DNA of 64,000 nucleotides from Adineta steineri (taxonomy: Eukaryota; Rotifera; Eurotatoria; Adinetida; Adinetidae), in the NCBI GenBank assembly GCA_905250115.1, contig CAJNOI010000101.1, positions 85,001 to 149,000 on the forward strand, in the 5' to 3' direction. Both the position numbers and the translations under genes were made by a program. Each line of letters begins with the position of its first letter. The first letter of the stretch is position 1. Below the pieces are notes generated by a model. The model had not been told where the DNA came from, ran no database searches, and worked only from the letters and a program-made list of their open reading frames with translations. This document shows, piece by piece, positions 11,501-24,805 of the stretch.

Positions 11501-14418
11501 AATATTTTCATCGAAATTACAAAATACAGGAGAAGAGCTAATGCTAAGAAACTTCACAAATCTTAGATCTATTTTATATCTTAATGATAGTAACAGCAAG
11601 AATAATATGCTCGTTAAAACATTAGCACAGTTCAGTCGATTGACTTACTCTCCTATGCATCATATATTATCTCAGATGGGTATGAAATATAATATGTAGC
11701 AATAATAACTTATAAATATATATTCTGAACTATGGTAATCTAATTCCCATGCAAAGATCATAGTGCAAATAATCAAAATATCGGATAGAAGAAGAAATAG
11801 ACAATCATTTTTCTATACTACTTTTTCAAACATATACCTATAGTTTTCAATGAACTATTTATAATCGAAGAAGAAAAAAAAATGTCTAATCAAATTTCAA
11901 TGATATTATTTTAGACTAAATATGCTAAGTAATTATTTACCATGTGGTGCTAGATTATAATTAACTTTTTCAACTAATCTTAACCATTTATGTGATTGTA
12001 TAGCATCAAAATGTGTTTCATTTTTTGTTCGTGTTGGTTTATAATAAACAGATAAGAATGGTCGACGTAAATGTTCAGCTTTGCCACTTGAACGAAAAAA
12101 TAATTCTTTTGGTACAGCAACATTAACTCGTGCAGTTAATGAACGTATTCTGTCGATTGTTATTCGTAAAAAATTTGATTCACATGATGCTAAATATCCA
12201 TTGGCATATTCATTCATTGTATTTGGTGTTACTTGAAGTTCTAAATATACGAATATTTTTCAAAAAAAACCATTTATCAAAGAAATGAAACTAACCTTTT
12301 TCATGTGTCATTGTATAATTAACAAAATCAACAATTTGTTTTAAGCATAAACGTGCATTACGAACAATATTTAAACTTCCTTGAATAATAGGTGGTGGTT
12401 GTGATAATGGCCAAAGTTCAGTTAAAAATTCATTTTCTTCAATAGTTATCGTTGCATTTGTTGTTATACCAATATGATGAAGTCGAGAAAACATACTTAA
12501 TGATGAAAATACTTTAGCATTATGTATAGTAAATTCATGATCAATTTGTTCAAGTGAATCAAATGCTGTAAATGCTTCATTAAAATTATTTCCTCGATTT
12601 TCAACTGTTGCAATATTATATATATTTAATGTATGTACACGTGAACAATATCTTAATGATTGAAAATCTCCTATTGATCGAATATGTTTTTCTTTACATG
12701 CACCCATACAATAATTATTAGCTGGTGATGATGTACAACGAATACAACGTGAACCTGATTCACGACTAAAACCAGATGGACAAGATATAACACATTCACT
12801 GACTTCTTCCAAAATAAAACCAGAACCCATAAAGAATGATGTACATTCTGTTCGAGTGACACACAATGAACCACCAGTCTAAAAGTAAATTTATATGACT
12901 ACTATCAGATGATAGACAGTGGCGTACATAGGAAGGGCACGTGGGGCACAACACCCCCCCCCCCCTGCTTCCGAAAACTAATAGCAAAAAAGGGGTTTCT
13001 GCCTCCCCTGCGCCTAGAAAGTTCACTTTTTTTGACCATTGAAATAAAAAAACTAGGGTTACGCCCCCCTGCACCGACACCTGACTTACGGCCCTGATGA
13101 TAAATAGAAAAAAAAGAAAAGAACTCAAGTTAACCAAGTAAAGTTCGAATAGGGAATGTTAATTATTATATTTAATATGAAACGAGCTAATAAACACTTG
13201 AAAAAGGGTTAACTTAGACTGACAAAATTTGTGTCAAGGACATCTTTGGCTTAAAATCTGTTATTTAACTATGGGCATAAAACTCAATTATTTGTCATTT
13301 AATGAAAGAAATAATTCATAATTTACTTTAAGCATATTTTGTGGACATTGTTGTACACATCTTCCAGTAGCATAAATTCTCATATTTCTACAAGCATTAC
13401 AAATTAAATTTGATGGTTTTGTTATATTACCATAATAACATCCACCAACACATTCAATCGGACAACAAACTGTTTCTGATAGACAATTTCCTTTACAATG
13501 TGATGAACATCGTTGTTGACATTGTGTTGGTGACCAACATGCAGATGGACATGTAGGACAAAAAGCACAATTATCACGATTTTGTCTTGTAATAACTTGT
13601 GTCTGTTTTGTTTCCATAATATCATTCCAACGTAAAGATTTCGCATAACATAAATGAGCATTTCGTGCTATAATTATATTTCCTCGACGTATATTAATCA
13701 ATGATGTTAAACCTAATTCATCTAATAAAAAATTATCCATTATAATTAACGAATAACTATGATATAATTCTCTTCCATGTATAATTGATAAACGTGGAAA
13801 CATCGATGAAAATGAACGCAATGATGAATAACCTAATAATATATAACCATAAACTTCACGAAGATATGGAAAACGTATTGGTGTTGTCGTTGTTGTATTA
13901 ACATTTGTTAACGAATGCATTGGAGCATATGTCACTGACCCAAGAATTATTTCACAAGCTGCTAATGCATGAACATCAAGACCACGACGTAATTCAAATA
14001 ATGTTACACGAACATCACCACATACTAGAAAATAAAATTTTTATAGACATTCAAAATTCTTTTGTCTTCAAAAAATGATTTAATTATTTAATACGCATGG
14101 AATTTTTCTATGATATTCTCCGCTAAATAAAATATGTCACTTTAATTTATTTTACATGCTTGGTTAGCACTTTAATTAATATAAAAATATGCGTCACGCG
14201 TCTGAGGAACTCTCTCCGATGTCATTAAAATTTTTTTACACGAAAAATACAATAACAAGTTGCAGGAAATGATACTTGTAGCAAACTTTTGTGTCATTAC
14301 CTTTGGGTTTTGGTTTTGCAATTGCTATAGTATCTTCAGTTACATTCTGTTCAGCATATGCCATTAAAATAGAAAAATATAATATAATACGAATCACATA
14401 AAGCCTAAATTTGATCAT
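8553..14418 (-). CDS. INSR-like: Insulin/IGF-type receptor tyrosine kinase, 15 exons
   Basis: Fifteen exons (minus: 14418-14301, 14024-13327, 12878-12296, 12240-11941, 11477-11166, 11116-10586, 10527-10144, 10082-9927, 9870-9731, 9673-9624, 9570-9435, 9371-9218, 9159-9030, 8971-8834, 8778-8553) join with consistent phases to 1351 residues; the human receptor has 1382. Order: signal peptide (1-22), L1 domain, furin-like Cys-rich region (about 200-310), L2, fibronectin III region with a long acidic insert (about 680-780), one transmembrane helix (about 983-1009), juxtamembrane NPNY, then kinase. Kinase marks are [22 protein letters not shown] and the triple-tyrosine loop YETDYY, so it should be active. 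Oddities: no tetrabasic alpha/beta cleavage site like RKRR in the insert, and a tail of only about 50 acidic residues. Start chosen at the first ATG, which directly follows an acceptor-like ttttag. Confidence 0.93.
12917..13096. mobile_element. hAT-like MITE inside an insulin-receptor intron
   Basis: The 180-bp element starts CAGTGGCGTACATAGG; its other end reads, reverse-complemented, CAGGGCCGTAAGTCAGG, so the ends are imperfect terminal inverted repeats. Flanks atgataga (12909-12916) and atgataaa (13097-13104) are an 8-bp target duplication with one mismatch. It carries C- and G-runs and no gene, and lies in the intron 12879-13326. The TIR and duplication length fit the hAT superfamily. Confidence 0.8.
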
Positions 14419-14425
14419 CTAAAAT
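14419..14425 (-). promoter_or_regulatory. Orphan 3' splice acceptor abutting the insulin-receptor ATG
   Basis: On the minus strand attttag is followed immediately by the receptor ATG. The upstream gene on this strand ends only 260 bp away. Candidate spliced-leader acceptor or end of a 5' UTR intron. Confidence 0.4.
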
Positions 14426-14678
14426 AAAAATGAATACAGAAAAAATTTTTTGTTTTTTCTAGATTATCAATAATAATCCACATAAATTAAAAATATATAT
14501 GTTTGTTAGTTTTTTTTTCTTTTATAAGAAGACAAAAAAAAGAAGAGACGCCCAATACCAATTGATGACATATTAAAGTAAAATATTTTCCTTTTTGAAT
14601 TATATATAGATATATATATAGAAGAAATAACAAGTGCATGCATAAAAAAACGATATACTTTTGATATTCTTATATGAA

Positions 14679-17600
14679 CTAACGTCGAGTTGTTTTTAAT
14701 TTTGGTTTAGTTGAACTTGTAAGAACATCATTAAAAAAAGCATCAGTATCCCAATCGTTCTTTGTTTGACTTGCCGGTTTATCCTGTGACCATGAAGCAG
14801 CGTTTATAGCACTAGAAGATTTGACTGTTGTTGATTGAAATGATAGTGATGATGATGATGGTGCTGGTGCAGATGGTTTAGAAAAATCATCATTAATTTC
14901 TTGTGTATCACCCCAATCATTTGATTTCATATCATCCCATGGTGTTTTATCTTCTTCATCATCATCAATAACATCATCATCATTTGTTTTATTAAAATAT
15001 GAAGCTAATGCTGTCGATTGACGGCTCTATTTAAAGAATAAAAAAAAAGGAATTTTTTCTTTAATAAAAAAAGCCAACACGTTTTTATATTTACTTGTTC
15101 TTCTTTTTCAGCTCTAGTCTGTAATTTAGTTGGTACACTTGTTTTTACAGGTGATTGTTCATGACTTGTATGTCCTATATTTTTATAATGTGATAAATAG
15201 ACTTATGTTATATAATACAGAAAAAAGAAAGAAAGAAAGAAAGAAGTATATCGTTCTTTATCGAAGCTTTCTTTTTTTGTTTATGTTAGGTAAGAGAAAA
15301 ATGACAAGCGAACAAAAGAAAGAGAAAAAAAGAAAAAGTGTTTCAACCACTTAAGAAAAAAATAGTTTATTAACGAGCGATCATAGGTAGGTTACTAATC
15401 ATACAATCAACTCGTTTATCAAGGTGATGTTTATGATTCTGTAGTTTCTACCTATGAATATAATATACGATACTGACATACAGATTAGTATCTTGATTGA
15501 TAAAGGTAAAACTCATGTTTGATTAACCAATGATATTTTTTTTTGTTGTTCAAAAACAATAATCGATTGTTGAACGAATGATTTTACTAATCGAATAGAC
15601 ATTTTTATTTTTTTATTGTCGAGATGAAACATTATATTTTATAGAAAAACAAATAGTAGTGTTTCTTTCTAATGAATGAAGCAATAGAAATATATTTGTT
15701 TTAATGTAGAATGTGTTTATCATATACTAAGAGATCAGTGAAAAAGAAATGTTTGTTTCACTAGACGGGAAAATATATTAATTTTTTTGCATGTGATATA
15801 GAAATTAATATTTTATGTATGTTTACCATTCTTCTCCAGTGGAGCATGAAATAATATTTTATGAAACTATTCATTTTAAATTAGATCAACGACACGAATA
15901 AATTACTAACCTTTGGGTGTTGTCGAAGTATTTGCTAAAGTATTTTGTGAATCATTTTTTGCTAAAGTCGTTCCTGAATCACTTTTTGCTAACGTTAAAT
16001 TAACGGATGGTTGCTGTGGTTTTGTTGTCAATTTACCAATATTACTTGAAAGTGATGTTAAAGCCCATGATGTCCATGATGTTTCATTTGCTGCTGTTCC
16101 ACCAACGTTAGTTGAATTAACTTCTTTTTCTAAATAGAAAAATTTTAATTTATTTCCGTATAAATAAAAATAAAATCTATTCTACCCATTTCAATCGCTA
16201 ATTCTGGTTTTTCAGAAACAGTTTCTAATTTTTTAATAAATACTTGAATGGTTTTAAATGCCTATTAATAAAATGAGAAAAATTATGTCAAAATTATTTT
16301 TTTTCTCTATACTTGTTGTCGAACATCAAGTTCAGGATCAATTGTAGCATGACACACGATTGGTAAAATTTTTGTAGCAATATCTTTTAACGTAAAAAAA
16401 CGTTCGGAATGATTAAGTGCATAAATGGATGCTTGTCGAGATGGTCCAAATGGATCTTGTGTACCACGACCAAATGCAGATATAAGTAGACGAGCACGTA
16501 ACTAATAAAGAAAAAAAAACATCATTTTATTTTCTAAGAAAAAAGATTGCTTACACTTGGATTTAATAGTGCTGCTATTTTTCCAAGACATACAATTGTA
16601 TTCGTGCGTATAACACCTTGATCATCACTTGTTTGTANNNNNNNNNNNNNNNNNNNNNNNNNNNNNNNNNNNNNNNNNNNNNNNNNNNNNNNNNNNNNNN
16701 NNNNNNNNNNNNNNNNNNNNNNNNNNNNNNNNNNNNNAAAAAAAAACAAAAGAAAATATTAACTCACTTGTTGTAAAAGTCGAAAACGAGTCATTCGATC
16801 TGTTGAAGCAAATAATTTCGTAATAATAGGAACAATACGTTTTTTATAATCATTATCCGAAAGTCGTTTTCCTAATTTAAACAATGTTGGTAAAACAGCT
16901 GAACCCGATGAACCAAATTCATATGCAGTAAATAATAATGGTAATAATTTACGTTCATTAATATGTGAAGGAAATTGATCGACTTTATCGGCTAATGAAT
17001 TAAAAAATGTTTGTTTTTCTCCTGGATCTTTTAACTAAAAAAGAAATCGGAAAAAATCTAATTATTTATTTAATCGAAGCAATAGAAATTACTAACTTGA
17101 ATTTGTTCGAGAAATAGAAGACTTTCAACTAATGAATTATTTTGAATAAAAGGAGATTGACAGAATTTATCCAGTGAACAACGAAGTGATGGATTGGAAT
17201 TTATTAATTCACCATAAGCAGCAGATAATGGACGTGGTATAGAACCTAATTGACGATAGGATGAAGCAGAAGTAGCACCATTACCATTGAATATTTCCCA
17301 TATTAATGTTCCAACAAACCAAATATCACGTGCTCTAAAAACATAATATGAATAAAATATTTTTTTGATCATAAAATGTTTACTTTTGACTATCGCCTCC
17401 TTTTTTGTTTGGTCCAGCTGGTGGTTCATAACGTTGACAAGCTGGTAAAAATCTCGATGGAACATTAATTTGTTCTTCAGTAATCGATTGCACAAATTCC
17501 AAACATGCTAATTTCCAATCACAAGATTTTGTATCTACAAATACTGTACTTGTATTAATATTTCCATGTGATAATTTACAATCATCATGAAGAAATGTTA

Positions 17601-18213
17601 ACACACGCTAAAAAAAATAAAATCATTCTTATATTTATATAGATATATCATTAGATTTCTTACACATAATTGTTGTAGACCCCAAGCTATTTCAAGTAAA
17701 TTTTCTGAATTAAAATTTGTTTCATTTTGTTTTAATTCATTTAAATATGTTTCAAGTGATACAGCTTTTTCTGTTACAACATAAACAGCTTTATCTGACT
17801 AGAAAAAAAAATAAATAGAATAGAAATAACCATATGTTGTTCATAGATTATACTATTACTTCAACACCATCAAGATAAACAAGAACATTTGGATGTCGTA
17901 ATGTTTTCATACGTTTTAATGCTGCTTTAGCTAAATGAATCTAGAAGAGAAATATTATTTTCATCTATATAAAAATTTAACTTACATGACTTTCATTTTG
18001 ACATGAAAAAATTGTGACTAAATCTCCTGTTGTCTAATAAAGAAACCTTTGAAAGAATAATTCTTGTTAATTAAAACAATTTACTTTTTTCTTTCCATTT
18101 AATATTGTCCATATCGAACGTGGATTACTGGTTGTTGTTTGACTGTCCGAAAGAACTTCATAACCAAGATCTTTTAATGGATCTTTTCCACCAGAGAAAA
18201 ATGAACCCCACAT
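14679..18213 (-). CDS. SCYL1: SCY1-like pseudokinase (N-terminal kinase-like protein)
   Basis: Thirteen exons are visible (minus: 18213-18085, 18033-17986, 17940-17860, 17798-17664, 17607-17384, 17334-17097, 17034-16768, an exon partly lost in the gap and ending 16555, 16501-16313, 16261-16186, 16129-15911, 15174-15095, 15026-14679). The N-terminus [19 protein letters not shown] and the later segments [28 protein letters not shown] and [10 protein letters not shown] follow SCYL1. Catalytic HRD and DFG motifs are absent (HGN and CLEF instead), so it is a pseudokinase. A HEAT-repeat region follows (about 290-560), including [13 protein letters not shown]. The C-terminus is acidic and ends in KLKTTRR, a basic end where SCYL1 has a COPI-binding signal. 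Expected role: Golgi-ER retrograde traffic. The 100-N gap at 16638-16737 removes the start of exon 8. Confidence 0.92.
16638..16737. other. Assembly gap (100 N) within SCYL1 exon 8
   Basis: The run of N replaces the 5' part of an exon whose 3' part (16637-16555) is clearly conserved in SCYL1. Since exon 7 ends and exon 9 begins in phase 0, the true exon must be a multiple of three. Confidence 0.95.
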
Positions 18214-21200
18214 AATTTCTAATCAAACACAAATAAACAACTAAACAGCTGATAATAATTACATCTGTTCAGACATTCTTCCAATATATCATACGCTAAT
18301 ATGTGTCTTTGTCTCATAGAAATATAATTGGATAAAATTTATGTACTAATCAATCTTTGATTATGTTCAATTTTTTAAAAAAATAATAAAGACTTCATTT
18401 TTTATTAATATGATCGGATAATTATACAAAAATATTGACAAATAGATGGCGATAGTAGCGCATATATTGATGAATCATTGTGGAATATGATCATCATTAG
18501 CATCGATGATCGATGATATGATAGTTAATATTGAACATTATAAGATAAGAAAATGAGTATTTCATCATAAATAAATAATAAGAGTTCCATATTCTATGGA
18601 TGATTTAATTAGTATCGTTTATAAACTTAATGTTCAATTCTGAAAAATAAATAACTTACAAACGTAATCATCTTTAATAAACAAAAGAAAAAAGGTTATA
18701 GTAAAATTACAAAATAGACACTTGTTAGTTTTCTTTTTTTTTTCTTCTTATCCTCTCTATGTAAATTGCTTATATGAACGTTTGTAAGAGTAATATGATC
18801 CTATGAACAAGGTTGTTTAACATCCATCAAACGAACGATTTTATTCTTCATGATGAACATTTTATCGAAAGAATAATAAACTTTAAGCTTCTTTTTCTTC
18901 TAGTATTATTACTCTTGTCAAGAGTCTACATGTTATATTCACTATCTACAGTCTGTTCATCATAAAAAGAAATACTTAGAACAAATGTTAAATTGTGATT
19001 AATAACTAAGGTATACATATAACTTTGCCTGAAGTTAATAGTACATTATCTTATCTATCGTAGTATGTTACGTAAAACAAAATCAAATGAAAATACGGAA
19101 TTGTTGGATGTTATATACTGAGATAATTTCTAAAAATATACTTTTATAAAGATTCATTACTGGTGGGAGATCAAATGTCTGAATGAATGTAATTACGATG
19201 GTTTTTAAAGCTTCACTAAGGAGAACTATTTTTTAATGTTATTAAGAAGTTTATCAAAGGCTTTTGATTAGCAAAGTAACCTGATTTCCGTATCTGTATT
19301 GCAGAAAAGATTAAATCTATTTTTATTTTGTTGACTTATACTTTAAGTAAATATAATTATTACAAGTACTTTTCAAAGGTTTTATTATTTAATCTTTGCT
19401 GAATACTCAAGAATCTGGAATGAAGAAATTAAAAGATTACTATTATGCTTGACATTTAATAATTTCTACTTTTTTATGAACCTTATTATATATCTTATTA
19501 GTAAACAGAAAAGATTATGCTAAGAGAAAATACTGAATTAAGGGTACGATGACAGTTTCAGAAAAAGCTTCTCTGATGAGATCTATAGGCTTCCTTTTGG
19601 ATAAGATATATGTTTCTATATTATTAGTAAATAAATTCTGATAATTCCTGTCTACGACGTTAGGGAAAAATTTCTTTATTTATCCTCACTAATAACTATT
19701 ATTATTTTTGAGAGAAACCTTACTTTTAATTATCATATTCTTCACTTGAACAAAGATGTATGATTTACATATAATTACAAAAAAAGTATTTCGCAGTTGA
19801 CTGCCACTTATGTACGATAAGACGTTTGTTTAAAGTATATCTGTTAATTAATAGATTTTTTTAGTTTATTACTAAACATGTGAAAGTAAATAAAGAATCT
19901 ATGTATATCATTTTACCAGACATTATATCTAGCTATTGTTTGCTCATCGTATCATAGTGAACGAATAAAAGTAAGATTACAATCAATAAACATTTCTAAC
20001 GCATACAAATCAATTTGAAGTAAAGAAGAATTAAATTAAAAAAAACTTGCTATATAATAAATCAAATCGATAATTTACATTGAATATCTTACTACTATTT
20101 TTATAAAAAGTAGGTTATCTGATGTACGTCACGTTGTAATTTGCGTGTAACAAAGCCCTAGTATATAAGAAGAATTAGTCTTGTTAGCTTATTCTCGACC
20201 ATAAATAAGATTTGTTATATTTAAATACAGATAAAAGCACGGATAATTTTTTTTTTCGTATCTCCGTAATAGTATTTAAGACAATCCAGAAATAATGATC
20301 GGACTGATACAGCACTGTATAATAAGCTTAAAGAAAATTTCTATTTATATAACTTGTTAGTAAAAGCATTGCTGTATTTCTGTTGCAATTAATGAGATTC
20401 GAATCACAACATTTATGCGGTCCATCACAAATTTCCTGTTTTTTTCTTTAATAATGTATACATAAAATTTGTTACTTTGTATTACAATAATGTTGAGAAT
20501 GAAAAGGCATAAAATAGTGACTGAAACGTGAAGTGAAAGTATTTATATAAATCGAATACCATTTGATTTTTTATTCTAAATGCTAGGCCTAGCTCATATA
20601 AGGAAGCGTAAAAAAAAATACAATTTTTATGGTGAATTATTTTATTTGTTTCATATTTTGAAATAAAAATAAATGGTTAACAACAATCTTTACGGAAGAA
20701 TATTTTTGAAAGACTTAATAGACGTCTTCTGATATCCAAGTTCTTTATATTGATTTTCAATTTTTAACAGTACGATATGTATAATTATTAGAAAATATGA
20801 AAAAAGCAAATATGATATCAATAATAATGCAGACAAATATAAAATGATATTAGTATTGATAATATTGTTATTGTTATCGTCCGAAGATTATTATAACTGA
20901 AAATTTCAGATCTGGGATTTGATCGACTGGTGTAAGAAAAAAATATAGAATAATCGGTTTTATAAGTTCATACTACTCTTATATCTTCAAATTTGTCAAC
21001 ATTTCAATTTATTCATTACTATTGAGATCTAAAGAATATTTCTGTTTAAATATCGTGATAATAAACTCAATACACGGTTATATTATAATATCCAAGGGGG
21101 AACAAACTGATTTCGTGATTTCTAATAACCTCCAATAGTTTCTGATCGTTTTTAATAATTTTTTCCAAACATTCTCAGTCATTTTCCCAATGTTCTTAAT

Positions 21201-21946
21201 ATTTTAGAATAATTTCTAGTATAGAGATCAACTTGCCATGCGAACATAATATATCTCTATTGTTACATTTGGATTGCTTTAAAGTATTTTATATTGAAGC
21301 TTTTGATTCAAAAACTGATCATATTAAAACAAACATCTAATAGGGTCAAACAGTATAATATCGGATATGTGCTTATTTCACTAATGTATAGATCAGTTTC
21401 TTAACAAATTATTCAGAATTAAGTCATAATATTATACAGATTTTATTTAATAAAATGTGAACTTTGATCTTTTCATCGGACAATCAACGAGGTAGTTTTT
21501 CTATATATGTTTTCTTGAAAATAACAAACCAATCCATATTTTCTTCTCTTTGTAAGTACTTGTCTCATCAACATATTTTTTTGAACATTAAACTAAAAGC
21601 TTTTTTTTACCAAATACACAACTATTTTTGAGTATTTCCTTATCAAAAGTGATGTTTTTTTGGTGATAATTAAAAACAAAACGTTGATACTTGTCGTTTA
21701 TTTTTCTCTTGAAAAATGAAAAAAATAATGGTATATCATTACATCTTCTTACTCACTTCACATAGAAATAAAGTGTTAGCAATTTTATTATTTTTTCTCT
21801 ATTTCATCTTTTACACTCTTAAAATAAAAAGCTTTTTTTTTCTTATAAATTAAAAAATGATTATATAAAAGAAAAAAATATACCTTTTTTCATCATTAAA
21901 AAATAAAATAAAATTGTTATTTATTATCAAAAACATTCTCTTTGAA
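18214..21946. other. Gene-free 3.7 kb between divergent SCYL1 and mucin/EGF gene
   Basis: Very AT-rich, with only chance reading frames. No splice-bounded exons, inverted-repeat elements or RNA genes were recognised. It separates two divergently transcribed genes, so it should hold both promoters. Confidence 0.5.
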
Positions 21947-23759
21947 ATGGCTGGTCTTACATCAACATCAGTATTATCATTGTTTCTTATATGTTGTAGT
22001 AAGTCTAATATTTTGTACAAGAAATATATTTATATATGATATTATCTTAATCATAGTGATTATTAGTGCAAATGCAGCAAATAATACAACACAATTTGAT
22101 AATTTTACAATTGAATGGGATGATTTCAGTTTATTTACATGCGCTTTACCATCAACATTAAAAACATCCATTTTCACTTGCGGTGCAGGAGCACAGAACT
22201 ATTCAATGAATGATATCGATTGTCTTCAACAAACAACAGTTGATTTTGATCAAGGTCAATGTCAAATAACTACTACGCAAGTTATGTATACAACCAGTGC
22301 TGCAACAACAACAGCACAAATGACAACAGTTGCAAGTACTACTGCAAACGTACAAGTAAATAAAATTAGAAACCTTTTTTTATTGTAAAAGTCTTTTTAT
22401 ATCAACATTAATATAATGATTTATATCGGACGTTATATAAAAGATTAATTGTTCCTTAAAATGCTAATTTACCTAGAAGTATCTCACTCAAATATAGATC
22501 AATCATGCTTATTTTATTTATAGACTTCAACAAGTACAGTACCTGCTACGACACAGTCAGCATCAACGACAACACCAACACAAAATCAAACCACAAATTC
22601 TACTGGAACGAGCTATACATCAATGACAGTCACTAATGCCACAGCAACTACTGCTAGCAGCAGTAATACTTCGGCTGCTACTCAGATAACAGCTACTGCA
22701 GCGAGTAGCAATACTTCAGCCGCTAATCAGACAACAACAGCTACGGCAACGATTAGCAATACTTCGGCTGCTATTCAAGCAACAACGGCTGCTGCAGCGA
22801 GTAGCAATATTTCGGCTGCTATTCAAGCAACAACAGCTACTGCAGCGAGTAGCAATACTTCGGCTGCTATTCAGACAACAGTGAATTTATCAACAGCAAC
22901 AGCAGCTACGGCTAGTTCAAGTAGTATGGCATCTGTCATTAATTCTACTATGATGGCAGCAACTGCTGGCCCTGGTAGTAACACTACAATCACAACAGCA
23001 CTCTCAACAACAACTCCACAAAATACATACGCTTGTCCCGATCCTACTTATATAGGTGCATATTGTAATGTATCATCTGATGCATGTGCTATGTCACAAC
23101 CATGTCAAAATGCAGCAACTTGTTTTCCTAATAATACATTACCACTTGAATATTTTTGTAAATGTGCACCCGATTATACAGGTTACAATTGCGAAATTGA
23201 TGAAAATGCATGTCAAGAAGGAACATGTTGGTAAGTTAATCATGATCTATTCGTGAAAGATTTATTTATTTTCTTTTTATCTTTTAGGAATGATGGAACT
23301 TGTCTACAAGGAAGTGGAACATCATCTTCGACTAATGGATCAACATTTACATGTGAATGTAGTGAAGGTTATGACGGTGTTCATTGTGAACTTAAAGTTA
23401 ATTTATGTGGTAATATAACATGTCAAAATAAGGGTATGTGTGAAACATATGATATGCATTGGAAATGTGTATGTCTTGATCCTACACTTTATTATGGTGA
23501 TTATTGTCAATTTAAAACAAGCAAATTAGAAGTTAAAGAAATTTTAAGTAAATCATTTGCGTCTATTGCAATTGCATCTCTTATTGTAACATGTGGATTT
23601 ATTCTTGTTATGGATATACTTAAATATTTTTTCCATATTGATCCTGTTGAACATGAACGAGAAACTTATCGAAAACGACGTGATCAACGAAGACGTGCAC
23701 GAAAACCACCTAAAGATGGTGACATGAAACTTGCATTAAGATTTCAATATATAGCATAA
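21947..23759 (+). CDS. Mucin-stalked, EGF-repeat type I membrane protein (paralogue A)
   Basis: Exons 21947-21998, 22057-22355, 22524-23230 and 23288-23759 give 509 residues. Residues 1-24 are a signal peptide that only forms after splicing (hydrophobic run to SANA). Then comes a short unique ectodomain with four cysteines, a Ser/Thr/Ala-rich stalk with about five 16-residue tandem repeats (unit like SSNTSAAIQATTATAA), EGF-like modules (CQNAATC..., CWNDGTC..., CQNKGMC...), one transmembrane helix (about 430-453) and a basic tail ending LALRFQYIA. The last 240 residues are clearly homologous to the gene at 39426-40680. The stalk should be heavily O-glycosylated. Ligand and role are unknown; it could be an adhesion or sensing receptor. 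Confidence 0.82.
22655..22885 (+). repeat. 48-bp coding minisatellite in mucin stalk
   Basis: About five tandem copies of a 48-bp unit (agtagcaatacttcggctgc followed by att, caagcaacaacag and so on) encode 16-residue repeats. Later copies are nearly identical while the first are diverged, a sign of recent unequal exchange. Confidence 0.8.
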
Positions 23760-24805
23760 ACATATACATTATTTTCTTCACTATATTATATATTTTATTC
23801 AGTTCTTTATTTTAAATAAACCTGCTTTTTTTTTCTTCCTTTAATTCATGAAATTGTATCATATAGAAATTTGATATATAAATACAAGATGATTCAAAAG
23901 AGATTGAAATTTAAAATACGCAATCACTGTTTGTCATACTTCTTGATAAAATATTATCATCTGGAATATATAATAACAATTTAACATTTACATTACACTC
24001 TTACACTTCAAAATTCCGTTTCCTCTCTTTATGTCATGTCTCTTAGTATCGACTAATAATAGCTTTCAAACAAACACAAGACAAATGTAAATAGAAATGG
24101 TATATATAAATATGAACAATAATTTAGAACGAAAATAAATTTGTATTAAAAGAATTAGAATTGTAAACTAGCCAACCAAAAAACGAAAAATAAAATATGT
24201 GCACCATACATTATTTGTATTGCTTGTAAAGTAATTTTATATTCTTAATTCAATATTCTTGTCCTTTATGATGCTTATGACTGTGAAAAATTGATTACAC
24301 AAAACATCATCTTTGTTATATATAGGATTTATCAAAAACCTAATGTATCATTGAATAATACGATTACATCAGATAATTTTAAAATTATATCCACCTCTTA
24401 TTCTATATTACAATGTACGATATCTTCAACAGATATATTACTATATAGAGTAACAGGACAAGATAAGTTATTATATTAAAATCGCCTTTTGATTTCCTAA
24501 GACAATAACTAGCGTCACCTATTATTTAAAATAGAAAAAAAGAAATTCATTGTTTATTAGTTTTACTAAATAATAGAAAAATATTTGTTTTTTTGAACGA
24601 ATAATAACTTTTAAATGAAATAATAAGAAAACTTTGTAGTTCAGTATGGGAACTTTTTGACCGAACATTGATTGGTACATTGATATCTTTGTAAAACATT
24701 AGTTGAAAGTAGTAAATTTAAATTCAACTTTTCTCCTAATCGTACAATCTCTTCATTAAATACTTCGTCAATATATCTGTTTAAATTTATTATTTGAATA
24801 ATCCA
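23760..24805. other. Intergenic region before fibrillarin
   Basis: AT-rich sequence of about 1 kb with polyadenylation-like words after 23759. The short frame at 24291-24479 has no homology or splice support. Nothing else was seen. Confidence 0.45.

Noticed and set aside
12796-13137. Open frames across the insulin-receptor intron
   Set aside because: They read through the intronic MITE and its C-runs; the real exons end at 13327 and begin at 12878.
24291-24479. 62-codon frame between the mucin and fibrillarin genes
   Set aside because: AT-rich chance frame without splice context or domain.
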